Shown one piece after another: positions 1 to 7,835 of a stretch of DNA of 27,718 nucleotides. Numbering within the stretch: position 1 is the stretch's first letter; every line of letters begins with the position of its first letter. This DNA comes from an uncultured Mycoplasma sp. (lineage in GTDB: Bacteria; Bacillota_I; Bacilli_A; RF39; UBA660). The translations under genes and the position numbers were made by a program. A model generated the notes under the pieces. The model worked only from the letters and a program-made list of their open reading frames with translations. It searched no databases and was not told the origin of the DNA. The stretch covers positions 1 to 27,718 of the forward strand of contig CABUPU010000015.1 in assembly GCA_902493595.1 (NCBI GenBank). The letters are read 5' to 3'.

Positions 1-89
1 TTTGTCTAACATAATATAATAATATAATATAAAGAATTAATATAACAAGAATATAAATAATAATATAAATTAGTATAAATATTTATATT

Positions 90-123
90 AAAAAACAAGT
101 ATTAAGTTGGTAGTTTACTTGTT
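90..123 (-). terminator. Terminator after the serine recombinase
   Basis: On the minus strand an 8-bp perfect stem (AACAAGTA pairing with TACTTGTT) with a 14-nt loop is followed by a run of T. The loop contains the recombinase stop codon, so the hairpin sits on the gene end. The rest of positions 1-89 is AT-rich and I see no gene in it. Confidence 0.7.
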
Positions 124-1937
124 TTAAAAATATTTTTATATAGCAGTGTTCCATCTGGGCTTTTTATTTTTGATAAATTAATAGTGATTATTCCGAGTTC
201 TAATTTGTTACTTTTAAATTTATCATTATCTTTTATAGGTATTATTCTTATTATTTTTTCTATATCATTTTTAGGTGTAAATGATAAATTAGTGAAATCT
301 TTATTCGGTATAACTTCATAATAATTAACATCATACATTTCTTTTAATTTATTAACATAATTTTCTATTTCAATTCTAGTTCTAAAACCATTATGTGCTA
401 CAGGTATGGGAAATTTATCCTCATCCATAAACATAAATAAATCAAGCGGCGTGTCATAATTATTATGATAATCAATTAAGTCATAATAAAATGAGTTTCT
501 TAAATTTAATTTTTTTATTTCTATTTTTGTACCTAACTTTTCTATTTCTATGTCATCAATATATTTAGAAATTAGTTTTTGTTTATTTGTTTTATCTAAA
601 TAATTCCAACGAACAAACAAATCAATTATATTTTCAGGGTGAAGATAATCTTCTATTTCTTTTTTATCTTTAATAAGCAATAAATCATCCATAGTAAAGT
701 TTAAATTTTCATATTGTTTGCTATCTTGCTCTTGTTTTTCTAGTACTTGTCTTTTATATTCTATTTGTTTTAATTCATTATCAAACTCATCAAGTTTAAC
801 TATACCCTTAATGTATGCTGTTTTAATCCGATCTTTTTCCTTATCTAGTTCTTTTAATTCCTTTTTATAATCTATTTTATTATAATCAAGTTTTGACTTT
901 ATAAAAGGCGTATAATAGTCGTTAAATAGGTCATCTATATAAACAAGTGCTAATAGTTCTAAAAGAATCAAATCTTCAATAGAATCTTCTTTTAAATTAA
1001 TTTTACAATGATTACATTTATAGTAGTAATACTTTTTATTAAGTTTCTTTTTAACACTAGCTTTACCACCAAAATAATTACCACATTTAGAACACTTTAA
1101 TTTGTTAGTAAAAAGATATGTTGAAGTTCTTTCATAGTGTCTTGCATTTCTTAATTTTTGATATTGACAAGATTCCCATTTATCTTTATTAACTAAAGGT
1201 TCAACTACATTTTCATAATATGTTGGATGTTTAGTTCTTTTACCATGAATATAATCACCTTTATATATTTCATTAGATAATATCTTTTGAATAGTAGAAT
1301 CTCTCCAAGTTTTACCTAAAACATTTTCTTTATTGTAGATGTTTGCTATTTTTTGGTGGCTTTTACCTTCTAAATATAAATCAAAAACTCTCACTACAAT
1401 ATCTTTTGTAAGTGGATTGGGAACTAACTTTTTATTTTCTCTTTTATAACCCAGTGTAGTTCTACTTGGCAAGTGTCCTTGTTTAATTGCACCTGCTAAT
1501 CCGACTTTAGTTCTTTCAGAACATTTTTCTATTTCATTTTGACTTACACTAGTCATAATTCTCATAACCATTCTACCATTTGAAGTAGTAGTGTTAGATT
1601 CATCAGCTAGACAATCGATATCACACTCTAAATCATTAACTATTTTCATTAATTTTTCAATATCATAAACACTTCTAGTAAGTCTATCAAGTTTAAATGC
1701 TACAATTACATTAATATTCTTGCTTTTTATATCCTCAAGCATTTCTTGATATGCTGGCCGTTTATCACTTTTAGCACTGATTCCTGCATCTTTATAAACT
1801 TTAAATATTTCATATCGTTTAAACTTACAAAACTCTCTTAATCTTTCTTCTTGTTCTCCTAAACTAAAACCTTCACGAGCTTGATCCTCTGTACTGACCC
1901 TAATGTAAATACCTGCTATTTTATTTTCTTTATTCAT
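102..1937 (-). CDS. Large serine recombinase (integrase/excisionase of an integrative element)
   Basis: This 611-aa protein has the layout of a large serine recombinase. The N-terminal resolvase domain carries YIRVSTEDQ with the predicted nucleophile Ser15, and the motif FKLDRLTRS follows near residue 82. A recombinase domain spans about residues 150-260. A zinc ribbon follows with Cys282, Cys285, Cys308 and Cys311. A charged coiled-coil segment lies at about 355-400. Such enzymes cut and rejoin att sites through a phosphoserine link and move whole elements. The best Shine-Dalgarno (AAGGAG at 1951-1956) is 13 nt from the ATG, which is long. Upstream lie three 66-bp repeats and a 90-aa ORF on the same strand. 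It is complete and apparently functional, in contrast to the remnant beside the tRNA at 10565. Its family is secure; its role in the attachment repeats here is inferred from position. Confidence 0.93.
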   Translation of the reverse strand: MNKENKIAGIYIRVSTEDQAREGFSLGEQEERLREFCKFKRYEIFKVYKDAGISAKSDKRPAYQEMLEDIKSKNINVIVAFKLDRLTRSVYDIEKLMKIVNDLECDIDCLADESNTTTSNGRMVMRIMTSVSQNEIEKCSERTKVGLAGAIKQGHLPSRTTLGYKRENKKLVPNPLTKDIVVRVFDLYLEGKSHQKIANIYNKENVLGKTWRDSTIQKILSNEIYKGDYIHGKRTKHPTYYENVVEPLVNKDKWESCQYQKLRNARHYERTSTYLFTNKLKCSKCGNYFGGKASVKKKLNKKYYYYKCNHCKINLKEDSIEDLILLELLALVYIDDLFNDYYTPFIKSKLDYNKIDYKKELKELDKEKDRIKTAYIKGIVKLDEFDNELKQIEYKRQVLEKQEQDSKQYENLNFTMDDLLLIKDKKEIEDYLHPENIIDLFVRWNYLDKTNKQKLISKYIDDIEIEKLGTKIEIKKLNLRNSFYYDLIDYHNNYDTPLDLFMFMDEDKFPIPVAHNGFRTRIEIENYVNKLKEMYDVNYYEVIPNKDFTNLSFTPKNDIEKIIRIIPIKDNDKFKSNKLELGIITINLSKIKSPDGTLLYKNIFKTSKLPT

Positions 1938-1950
1938 ATTTTTTAAATAT

Positions 1951-2132
1951 CTCCTTTCATATGTTTGGCATCTTAAATGAGAAAAGTTAAGTCTAAAATT
2001 TTAAAAAATTTAAATATGCTTCTCATATGTTTGGCACTTTAAGCTTGAAAAGTGTAGTCTAAAATATAGATATTTTAAAAGACACCTCTCACTTGTTTGA
2101 CATTTTAAAGTTAATTTTACGAAGTCTAACAT
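1951..2132 (-). repeat. Three direct repeats with 66-bp period upstream of the recombinase
   Basis: Three imperfect copies occupy about 1951-1999, 2019-2065 and 2083-2132. The core CAYWTGTTTGRCA begins at 1958, 2024 and 2090, exactly 66 bp apart. A second core GTCTAA lies 33-34 bp further in each copy (1991, 2057, 2124). They fill the gap between the 90-aa ORF and the recombinase. The even spacing suggests protein-binding sites controlling the recombinase or assembling a complex, but each copy also contains a start codon followed by a short reading frame (MKGDI, MRSIF..., MRGVF on the minus strand), so leader peptides are an alternative. Confidence 0.75.
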
Positions 2133-2144
2133 TTAAAAAGATTT

Positions 2145-2417
2145 TTAATGACTATTTATATAATCTTCTAAATCTTTAAATACTATTTTGTTTTTAAAGG
2201 TATTTACATAAACATCATCACATTCATCAAACATTAGGTATTTATTATTCTTAATAACTATAATATGTGGCATAACATAAGCAACATTTGTACCTGTTAT
2301 ATTTTTAATTGAACCATTATTTATAATTGGAGTAGTATTAGTAAATCTTCCAATCATCTCAATTTTTCTTTTTAATTTATCACTTATTTTTAATTCTTTT
2401 GTTTCTATATTTAACAT
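2145..2417 (-). CDS. 90-aa hypothetical protein paired with the recombinase
   Basis: I do not recognise the family. I use the ATG at 2417 rather than an in-frame start at 2441, because AAGGAG lies 8 nt upstream of 2417 and the longer start would overlap a terminator. The protein is small, mixed in charge, begins MLNIETKELK, and shows no membrane helix. Its reality is supported by the decayed copy at 10583-10655, which keeps the same position relative to recombinase sequence, terminator and attachment repeat. A partner of the recombinase such as a directionality factor or regulator is a reasonable guess from context only. A terminator lies directly upstream, so transcription may depend on readthrough. 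Confidence 0.6.
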   Translation of the reverse strand: MLNIETKELKISDKLKRKIEMIGRFTNTTPIINNGSIKNITGTNVAYVMPHIIVIKNNKYLMFDECDDVYVNTFKNKIVFKDLEDYINSH

Positions 2418-2439
2418 ATAATCAACTCCTTTACATAAC

Positions 2440-2464
2440 AAAAAAACTAACTATTTCTAGTTAG
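2440..2464 (-). terminator. Terminator 5' of the 90-aa ORF (element copy)
   Basis: Minus-strand hairpin CTAACTA-GAAA-TAGTTAG with a GAAA loop, followed by T7. It is the same terminator as at 10675-10700, where it follows tRNA-Gly. Here it stands only about 10 nt before the Shine-Dalgarno of the 90-aa ORF. Confidence 0.8.
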
Positions 2465-2491
2465 CATTTATTACTCTCAGAAGTTAATTTC

Positions 2492-2514
2492 CGAGTTTCC
2501 TATCAATCTGGAGC
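2492..2514. repeat. Attachment-site repeat, distal copy (23 bp)
   Basis: These 23 bases are identical to 10726-10748. In the copy at the tRNA, the right end of the repeat is the CCA tail, discriminator base and two acceptor-stem bases of tRNA-Gly; here identity ends at 2514 and no tRNA follows. This pattern is expected at the junction of an element integrated at a tRNA 3' end. Right of it, GATAAC-AAAG-GTTATT (2515-2530) and a GAGTTTC/GAAACTC inverted repeat (2493-2499 with 2532-2538) form possible recombinase arms, then the palindrome GTTGATCAAC (2551-2560). Confidence 0.75.
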
Positions 2515-2634
2515 GATAACAAAGGTTATTCGAAACTCCTAATAGTAAAAGTTGATCAACAACTAATCACTAAAATAATAATAACATATTTTTCTAAAAT
2601 ATTAAATAGCTTTAAAGAAATTTGAGTAAATAAA

Positions 2635-2643
2635 TGGTATAAT
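2635..2643 (+). promoter_or_regulatory. Extended -10 promoter for the radical SAM operon
   Basis: TGGTATAAT fits the extended -10 pattern TGnTATAAT, 31 bp before the ATG at 2675. No good -35 is visible at 16-18 bp, as is common for extended -10 promoters. AGGGGA at 2662-2667 is the ribosome binding site. Confidence 0.55.
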
Positions 2644-2674
2644 ATATTTAGAAATTCATTCAGGGGATGATAGT

Positions 2675-3679
2675 ATGCTTAAAGAAGTAAAAATTGAATT
2701 AACTAATAAATGCTCTAGAAATTGTAAACATTGTTCTAGTAATGCTACTAGTAGTATTGGTAATTTAAAGATTTTAGATTTTGAAGATGTATCTAGAATA
2801 ATTAAAGAAGCAAAGTTAATGGGAGCTGATACTATTGTTTTTACTGGTGGAGAACCTTTAATGTATGATAGACTACCAGAACTAGTAGAATTAACTTCAA
2901 AATTAGGAATGAAATCAACTATTTATACATTTGCATATAGAACCGATGATACTTTAAATAAATATAGACAATTAATTGATTTAGGATTAAATAAAATAGT
3001 GTATTCACTTGCTGATTCACTATCTGATGAAGAAGATATTTCTGTTTATGATAAAACTGAATTCTTTGATAAAGTATTTGAAAACAATAATGCAAGATTA
3101 GGATTTCATTATACTGTTTCAAAAGATTCTTTTTCTAGATTAGAACAAGTTGTAAATGAGACCGTTGAAACATTTAAAAGTAGAAGTTATTTTGATAGAG
3201 TTAGTTTATTAAGATTTGTTCCACATGGCAAAGGAACTACCGATATGGACTTATCAAAAGAAGAATTATTAGCAATTAAAAACCTTTATTTAAATTCAAA
3301 TGATAAAGATAAAATTAGATTAGGTACTCCTTGGAATATACTTGGCATTGAAAATACACCATGTATTATTGCAGATGAAATAATGATAATTGGATTTGAT
3401 GGAATAGCTTATCCGTGTGATTCTATTAAATATTTTACTAAATTAGGTATTAGTGGAAATATAAGAGAAAACTCATTAATGGAAATGTATGATTCAGAGT
3501 ATTTTAGCAATATTAGAAAATTAAATACTGATAATTCTTGCTCTGCTTGTGAGCAATACTCTAAATGTAAAAGTGGTTGTATAGGACAAAAGATAATTGC
3601 TAATTATACTGAAAGTGATGATAAGGTATTAACTTTAAAAAGATGTATTAACTCAAGAGATCCAAAATGTATGAGGTAG
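2675..3679 (+). CDS. Radical SAM protein with full SPASM domain
   Basis: This 334-aa protein starts with the radical SAM cluster motif CxxxCxxC (Cys13, Cys17, Cys20, within KCSRNCKHC) and has a GGEP motif near residue 61. The C-terminus shows a complete SPASM pattern: Cys230, then Gly243-x4-Cys248, then Cys289-x2-Cys292-x5-Cys298-x3-Cys302, and Cys324. By family knowledge this means one SAM-cleaving 4Fe-4S cluster and two auxiliary clusters. SPASM enzymes mostly modify peptides, some modify other substrates. No small precursor peptide gene is visible nearby. The next gene starts 4 nt after the stop, so the two are probably co-transcribed and co-translated. That partner resembles DNA base hypermodification enzymes, so a base- or amino-acid-modifying role is possible; the substrate is unknown. 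It lies inside the 8.2-kb element. Confidence 0.9.
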   Translation: MLKEVKIELTNKCSRNCKHCSSNATSSIGNLKILDFEDVSRIIKEAKLMGADTIVFTGGEPLMYDRLPELVELTSKLGMKSTIYTFAYRTDDTLNKYRQLIDLGLNKIVYSLADSLSDEEDISVYDKTEFFDKVFENNNARLGFHYTVSKDSFSRLEQVVNETVETFKSRSYFDRVSLLRFVPHGKGTTDMDLSKEELLAIKNLYLNSNDKDKIRLGTPWNILGIENTPCIIADEIMIIGFDGIAYPCDSIKYFTKLGISGNIRENSLMEMYDSEYFSNIRKLNTDNSCSACEQYSKCKSGCIGQKIIANYTESDDKVLTLKRCINSRDPKCMR

Positions 3680-3683
3680 ATAT

Positions 3684-4619
3684 ATGAAGGAAAGACAAGA
3701 AGTATATGATTTATATTGGTATTTTGCTTGTGAAAGACAAAATATATTTTGGAAAAAAATAAATGGAGAATCTGCTCCATGGACTGAAGATAAAATATTA
3801 CAAGAATATAAGTTTTGTAATAGTTATAGAGTTAATGATAGAGTTAGTCAATATTTATTAAGAAATGTTATCTACAATGATAAAAAGTATTCTGATGAAG
3901 ATATGTTGTTTAGAATATTATTATTTAAGTTGTTCAACAAAGAATCTACTTGGGAATTATTATTAAATAATTTTGAAGATATTACTTTAAAGACATTTAA
4001 TGTAAAAGATTATTCCAAAGTTTTGGAAAATGCTATATCTAGTGGTATTAAAATATATAATGATGCTTATATAAGTTGTGCTAATAAAGCATTTGGATAT
4101 GATAGAAAGCACGATAATCATTTAGCACTACTTAATAAAATGTTTAATGAGGATAGAATACAAAATAAAATAATTAAATGCAAAACTATGGAAGAGGCAT
4201 TTAATATAATTAAAAGTTATCCATTAATTGGAAACTTCATGGCTTATCAATTAGTGACTGATATAAATTATAGTGAAGTTGTAAATTGGCAAGAAGACGA
4301 ATTTACAGTTGTTGGACCTGGATCACTTCGCGGAATCAAAAAATGCTTCATTGATAAAGGTAAAATGAGTAATGAAGATATAATTAAATACATGTACGAA
4401 CATCAAGATGAAGAATTTAAAAGACTTAATTTAGATTTTAAAAGAATTGGTAATAGACCATTACAACTTATAGATTGTCAAAATATATTTTGTGAACTAG
4501 ATAAATATTGTAGACAAGCAATACCTGATTTAAAGTCTAACAGAATTAAAATTAAAAAGCGTTATTCACCAAAGAAGGAAAAAATAAATTATATTTATCC
4601 GACAAAATGGAAAATATAG
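3684..4619 (+). CDS. Putative DNA base hypermodification protein (5-hmdU DNA kinase helical / thymine pyrophosphorylase type)
   Basis: The 311-aa sequence has the hallmarks I associate with the helical domain of phage 5-hydroxymethyl-dUMP DNA kinases and the alpha-glutamyl/putrescinyl-thymine pyrophosphorylases. These are an N-terminal YWYFACERQNIFWKK, then PWTEDKIL, then FCNSYRVNDRVSQYL (about residues 10-60), a glycosylase-like LIGNFMAYQLVTDINYS around 181-197, GPGSLRG at 211-217, and a late LIDCQNIFCELDKYCR segment. In phages these proteins act on hydroxymethyl-uracil in DNA to install bulky groups. No P-loop kinase domain is present, so it is a stand-alone helical protein. GAGGT in the end of the radical SAM gene serves as its ribosome binding site. 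Family assignment is from memory of motifs; the reaction in this cell is inference. Confidence 0.7.
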   Translation: MKERQEVYDLYWYFACERQNIFWKKINGESAPWTEDKILQEYKFCNSYRVNDRVSQYLLRNVIYNDKKYSDEDMLFRILLFKLFNKESTWELLLNNFEDITLKTFNVKDYSKVLENAISSGIKIYNDAYISCANKAFGYDRKHDNHLALLNKMFNEDRIQNKIIKCKTMEEAFNIIKSYPLIGNFMAYQLVTDINYSEVVNWQEDEFTVVGPGSLRGIKKCFIDKGKMSNEDIIKYMYEHQDEEFKRLNLDFKRIGNRPLQLIDCQNIFCELDKYCRQAIPDLKSNRIKIKKRYSPKKEKINYIYPTKWKI

Positions 4620-4761
4620 TTTTTTATTTGTATTTATTATTATAAGTAATACTAAATTTAATTCTTTATTTTAAATTAATATGATAGTATATTGAATTGC
4701 GAAATATTTTTTAATAAAAGTAATAAATATAAAAAATTGCTAAAATAGAAATGGAGATAAA

Positions 4762-5502
4762 ATGAATTATGGATATTAAAATGAGTATGACTTTGTAGAA
4801 CTTTTTAATAATAAATATTTTTCTCAGTTAGATGAGAATTCTAAAAATTTTTTAACTGATTTATTTCCTTTGACTATTGATGATAGTGAAAAAATTAGGT
4901 GTTGGAAAAATAAAATGGTACAAAAAGCAGATATTTTTATTAAGTTTAAAAATTATGTAAAAAATGTCAGTTTAAAATGTGGAAATAGTAATTCAGTACA
5001 TCATGAACAAATTCAGGAATTTAAGAGATATTTAGGAAATATTGGTATACCTTATAAAGTTATTGATAAATATGTGAATTATCATTATGGTTATGCGAGG
5101 GATGGAGAAGGAAATATTGATTTTTCGAAACGATTAAGTTCATAAGAATATAAGTTATTTCATCAAAATGATTTGGATATGTTTAATAATGAAATAAATA
5201 AAACAAGATTGATAGTTGATATGATTGATAGATTTATTGTACGTGGCAGGAATTCTGATTATGATATTGATGTTTTGATTTGTGGAACAGTTAATGATTA
5301 TGTTTGGATAAAGAAATATGATTTAATATTATCTAAGAGATGTTTGGATTTTACATCCCCACATGTTGCTTGTATGACAATTTGTCCAAAAAAGCGTAAT
5401 ATTAATGGTGATTCTAAAAATGATAAAGATAGATATATTGTTTGTGTTAGATGGAATTTTATAAAAGAAGATATAATTAATTTTAAAAAAAATAAATTGT
5501 AG
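4762..5502 (+). pseudogene. Dead gene of about 246 codons with two in-frame TAA stops
   Basis: One reading frame runs from ATG 4762, which has GGAG 5 nt upstream, to the stop at 5502. It is broken by TAA at 4777-4779 (codon 6) and TAA at 5143-5145 (codon 128). The two open pieces (from 4870 and 5173) share this frame, and read alone they would start at TTG codons without ribosome binding sites. Residues 57-85 read as KADIF (Asp57), then VSLKCG (Lys72) and NSVHHE, which resembles the core of PD-(D/E)XK-type nucleases, though Ser sits where the acidic residue is usual. I infer a former restriction-like nuclease, with low confidence in that function. It follows the hypermodification-like gene by 142 bp. 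Confidence 0.75.
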
Positions 5503-5644
5503 GTTTTTTAATTTTCATGTCTTATTCAGGTCTTGTTTTTTTGTTATTTGTTTTTTTCGATAATTTTAATCATTAATAATTTAATTTTTATGAAATGACG
5601 ACAAATTTAGTTTTTGTTGGGATGGAAGAGGTAATTTAGTGTAT

Positions 5645-5742
5645 AAAAAAAACGTCATTATCTGACGTGAATTATTTTATGGAGCCTTAACTATGCACGT
5701 TTACGAAATTAAGACTATAAGATTTGATTAAATCTCTCTGAT
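5645..5742 (-). ncRNA. Candidate small RNA of about 100 nt
   Basis: A strong minus-strand terminator (ACGTCA-loop-TGACGT at 5652-5668 followed by eight T) has no gene in front of it. Upstream on the minus strand is an extended -10 TGATACAAT (TACAAT at 5749-5754) with a weak TTTCAT -35 at 17 bp. The span between can form an AGATTT-AATC-AAATCT hairpin. No ORF of useful length is visible. It is not a known RNA family that I can name. The rest of 5503-5828 holds only T-rich sequence and the promoter of the next operon. Confidence 0.35.
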
Positions 5743-5780
5743 AAATTAATTGTATCATTTGTTTTTTTAAAATGAAATTA

Positions 5781-5809
5781 TACAAAATCTTTATTACATA
5801 TGATATAAT
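5781..5809 (+). promoter_or_regulatory. Promoter of the YjdF-like/ABC transporter operon
   Basis: TATAAT at 5804-5809, with a weak TACAAA at 5781-5786 giving a 17-bp spacer. The ATG at 5829 follows with GAGGTG just upstream. This placement argues against the earlier in-frame ATG at 5772, which would lie in the promoter. Confidence 0.5.
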
Positions 5810-5828
5810 TCTTATAGTGAGGTGCGTT

Positions 5829-6260
5829 ATGAAAAATAAAAAAAATAATAAGAAATACATAATTATAGGTGCTGATGATTTTAGTTTTAAAACAATATCT
5901 AGTACTTGTGATGCTTTTAATATTTCTGGTAGTATTGCTTATAATGATAAGAAAAGTGCTATTTATATTACCAATATTAAGTATTGTGCCGGAGATGATA
6001 CTAAAGAATATGAAAAAATAGAATGTACGTTATATGAGTCACATGGAGATATAGAAAAAAGGATTAGTTCTTATGAATATAGTGATGGTAAGAAAATTAA
6101 ATTAGAAAAGTTTTTAGAAAATGTAATTAAAGTTGGTGGATATAAAAAGACATGTGATGAACATAATAGTTTATATTTGCTTATATATGCCACTGATGAT
6201 AGTAAAAATATAGCTACTTATAAAGTACCACTTGAAACACAAAGTATATGTGCTAAATAA
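5829..6260 (+). CDS. 143-aa hypothetical protein, first gene of the ABC operon
   Basis: I do not recognise the family. I start it at ATG 5829, since GAGGTG lies 5 nt upstream and the longer frame overlaps the promoter. The protein is soluble-looking, rich in Lys, Asp and Tyr, starts with a basic stretch (MKNKKNNKK), and has no membrane helix or signal peptide. It contains four Cys residues (in TCDAF, KYCAG, ECTLY and KTCDE) plus one near the end, without an obvious metal motif. The next gene begins 15 nt after its stop. Its place at the head of a transporter operon suggests a regulatory or accessory role, but nothing in the sequence shows it. Confidence 0.65.
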   Translation: MKNKKNNKKYIIIGADDFSFKTISSTCDAFNISGSIAYNDKKSAIYITNIKYCAGDDTKEYEKIECTLYESHGDIEKRISSYEYSDGKKIKLEKFLENVIKVGGYKKTCDEHNSLYLLIYATDDSKNIATYKVPLETQSICAK

Positions 6261-6275
6261 AAGGAAAGTATTATT

Positions 6276-7118
6276 ATGAAGAAAAGACTAAATGTACAAA
6301 AATTAATAAAAATGGCTTATAAAGAAACTAAAAGAAGTTCTTTAGCTATATATTTAATATTAAGATTTTTGGTTATATTATGTATGATTTTACAAATACT
6401 AAGAGGAAATTTAAATAATGCTTTACTCTGTTTATTATCACTTATCTTATTATTTGCTCCATTATTTATTCAAAATAAATATGAAATAACATTACCTGAT
6501 GGTTTAGAGATTAGTATTTATTTGTTTATTTTTTCTTCAGAAATACTTGGAGAAATAAATAATTTTTATGGTATAATTCCTCATTGGGATACTTGTTTGC
6601 ACACTATTAATGGTTTTTTAGCCACGGCGGTTGGCTTTTCATTAGTGGATTTACTTAATAAAAATAGTAAAGATATTAATTTATCCCCATTTTATCTGTG
6701 TTTAGTTGCTTTTAGTTTTTCAATGACTATTGGTACTTTATGGGAGTTTTTTGAATATGGTGGAGATAAATTTTTAAAGTTTGATATGCAAAAAGATACT
6801 GTTATTACAAGTGTATCTTCGGTTGCAATGAATCCTAGTGGTGAAAATAAACCTGTTATTTTAGATAATATTGGTAAAACTTTAATATATGATACTGATG
6901 GTAATTTACTTTATACTGTTAATGATGGTTATTTAGATATTGGTTTAAATGATACGATGAAGGATTTATTTGTTAATTTTATCGGTGCTGTTTGTTTTAG
7001 TATTTTTGCTTATATAGGACTTAAAAACAATAGAAAAAGTTCAGTTGTTAAAAAGTTTGTTCCTACGAAAGAAAAAAGAAAAATGGCTGAATCTGTTAAA
7101 AATAGTTTAAATAAGTAA
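6276..7118 (+). CDS. YjdF/DUF2238-like integral membrane protein
   Basis: The 280-aa protein has about six to seven hydrophobic helices. It carries motifs I associate with the YjdF (DUF2238) family: HWDTCLHTINGF around residue 108, TLWEFFEYGGDKF around 153, and DIGLNDTMKDLFVNFIGA around 221. The conserved His, Asp, Glu and Asp residues lie near membrane edges. The segment between about 165 and 215 is a longer polar stretch than is usual and may be extracytoplasmic. The function of the family is not established. It is spaced 14 nt from the downstream ABC ATPase gene and is very probably part of the same operon, which suggests that it works with the transporter. Confidence 0.75.
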   Translation: MKKRLNVQKLIKMAYKETKRSSLAIYLILRFLVILCMILQILRGNLNNALLCLLSLILLFAPLFIQNKYEITLPDGLEISIYLFIFSSEILGEINNFYGIIPHWDTCLHTINGFLATAVGFSLVDLLNKNSKDINLSPFYLCLVAFSFSMTIGTLWEFFEYGGDKFLKFDMQKDTVITSVSSVAMNPSGENKPVILDNIGKTLIYDTDGNLLYTVNDGYLDIGLNDTMKDLFVNFIGAVCFSIFAYIGLKNNRKSSVVKKFVPTKEKRKMAESVKNSLNK

Positions 7119-7132
7119 AATGGAGGGTTATT

Positions 7133-7834
7133 ATGGCTTATATAGAGTTTAAGAATGTAAATAAAGTATATAAAATGGGTGAAGTTGAAATAAAAGCTTT
7201 ATCTAATACTTCTTTTGAAATTGAACAAGGAGAACTTGTTTGTATTTTAGGTCCTTCTGGGGCTGGTAAAACAACTTGTTTAAATATTTTGGGAGGTATG
7301 GATACTTTAACAAGTGGAAATGTTTATGTTGATGGCAAATGTGTTAACAAATTAACTGGTAAGAATTTAATAAAGTATCGAAGAAATGATATTGGTTTTG
7401 TTTTTCAATTTTATAATTTAATACAAAATTTAACTGTTATTGAAAATGTAGAACTTGCCACTCAGCTTTGTAAAAATTCTTTAAAACCAGAGGAAATATT
7501 AAATAAAGTTGGACTTGGAGATAGAATGAACAATTTTCCAGCTCAACTTAGTGGGGGAGAACAACAAAGGGTTGCAATTGCTAGAGCTATTTGTAAAAAT
7601 CCTAAGCTTTTGTTATGTGATGAACCTACTGGGGCCTTAGATTATAAAACCGGTAAACAAATACTTAAATTGCTTCAAGATACATGTAGATTAGAACATA
7701 TGACGGTTGTAATTATTACACATAACTCTGCGATTAGTCCAATGGCTGATAAAGTTATTAAGTTTAAAAATGGTTCTGTTAGTGATATTGTTATTAATGA
7801 AAAACCTATGGATATAAAGGATATAGAGTGGTAA
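7133..7834 (+). CDS. ABC transporter ATP-binding protein (MacB/LolD type)
   Basis: A complete 233-aa nucleotide-binding protein: Walker A GPSGAGKTT near residue 40, Q-loop in FVFQFYNL, signature LSGGEQQRVAIARAI, Walker B LLLCDEPTGALD, and switch His in IITHN. FQFYNL and DEPTGALD are typical of the MacB/LolD/FtsE branch that drives FtsX-like permeases through mechanotransmission instead of classic import. GGAGGG precedes the ATG. The permease gene starts one base after its stop, so both are translated together. Substrate unknown; export of a peptide, antibiotic or lipoprotein-related cargo is possible. Confidence 0.93.
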   Translation: MAYIEFKNVNKVYKMGEVEIKALSNTSFEIEQGELVCILGPSGAGKTTCLNILGGMDTLTSGNVYVDGKCVNKLTGKNLIKYRRNDIGFVFQFYNLIQNLTVIENVELATQLCKNSLKPEEILNKVGLGDRMNNFPAQLSGGEQQRVAIARAICKNPKLLLCDEPTGALDYKTGKQILKLLQDTCRLEHMTVVIITHNSAISPMADKVIKFKNGSVSDIVINEKPMDIKDIEW

Positions 7835-7835
7835 A

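Larger units (their letters stand above)
1..2514. mobile_element. Right part of a second integrative element, truncated by the window edge
   Basis: The stretch holds attachment repeat, terminator, 90-aa ORF, 66-bp repeats and intact serine recombinase in that order from the right. It has the same order as the decayed module beside tRNA-Gly. Its other end and cargo are not in the window, so its size is unknown. The boundary at 2514 is inferred from where identity with the tRNA-side repeat stops. Confidence 0.6.

Noticed and set aside
1..20. A fourth repeat copy or attachment site at the left edge (GTCTAACAT as at 2124)
   Set aside because: Only nine bases match and the sequence is AT-rich; the window ends there, so it cannot be judged.
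2515..2590. A second tRNA or tRNA fragment right of the distal repeat
   Set aside because: TTCGAAT is present on the minus strand, but no T-stem or acceptor stem can be built around it.
4870..5502. Two separate small genes at 4870-5145 and 5173-5502
   Set aside because: They are in the same frame, both begin at TTG without a ribosome binding site, and a common ATG with GGAG lies at 4762. A single broken gene explains them better.
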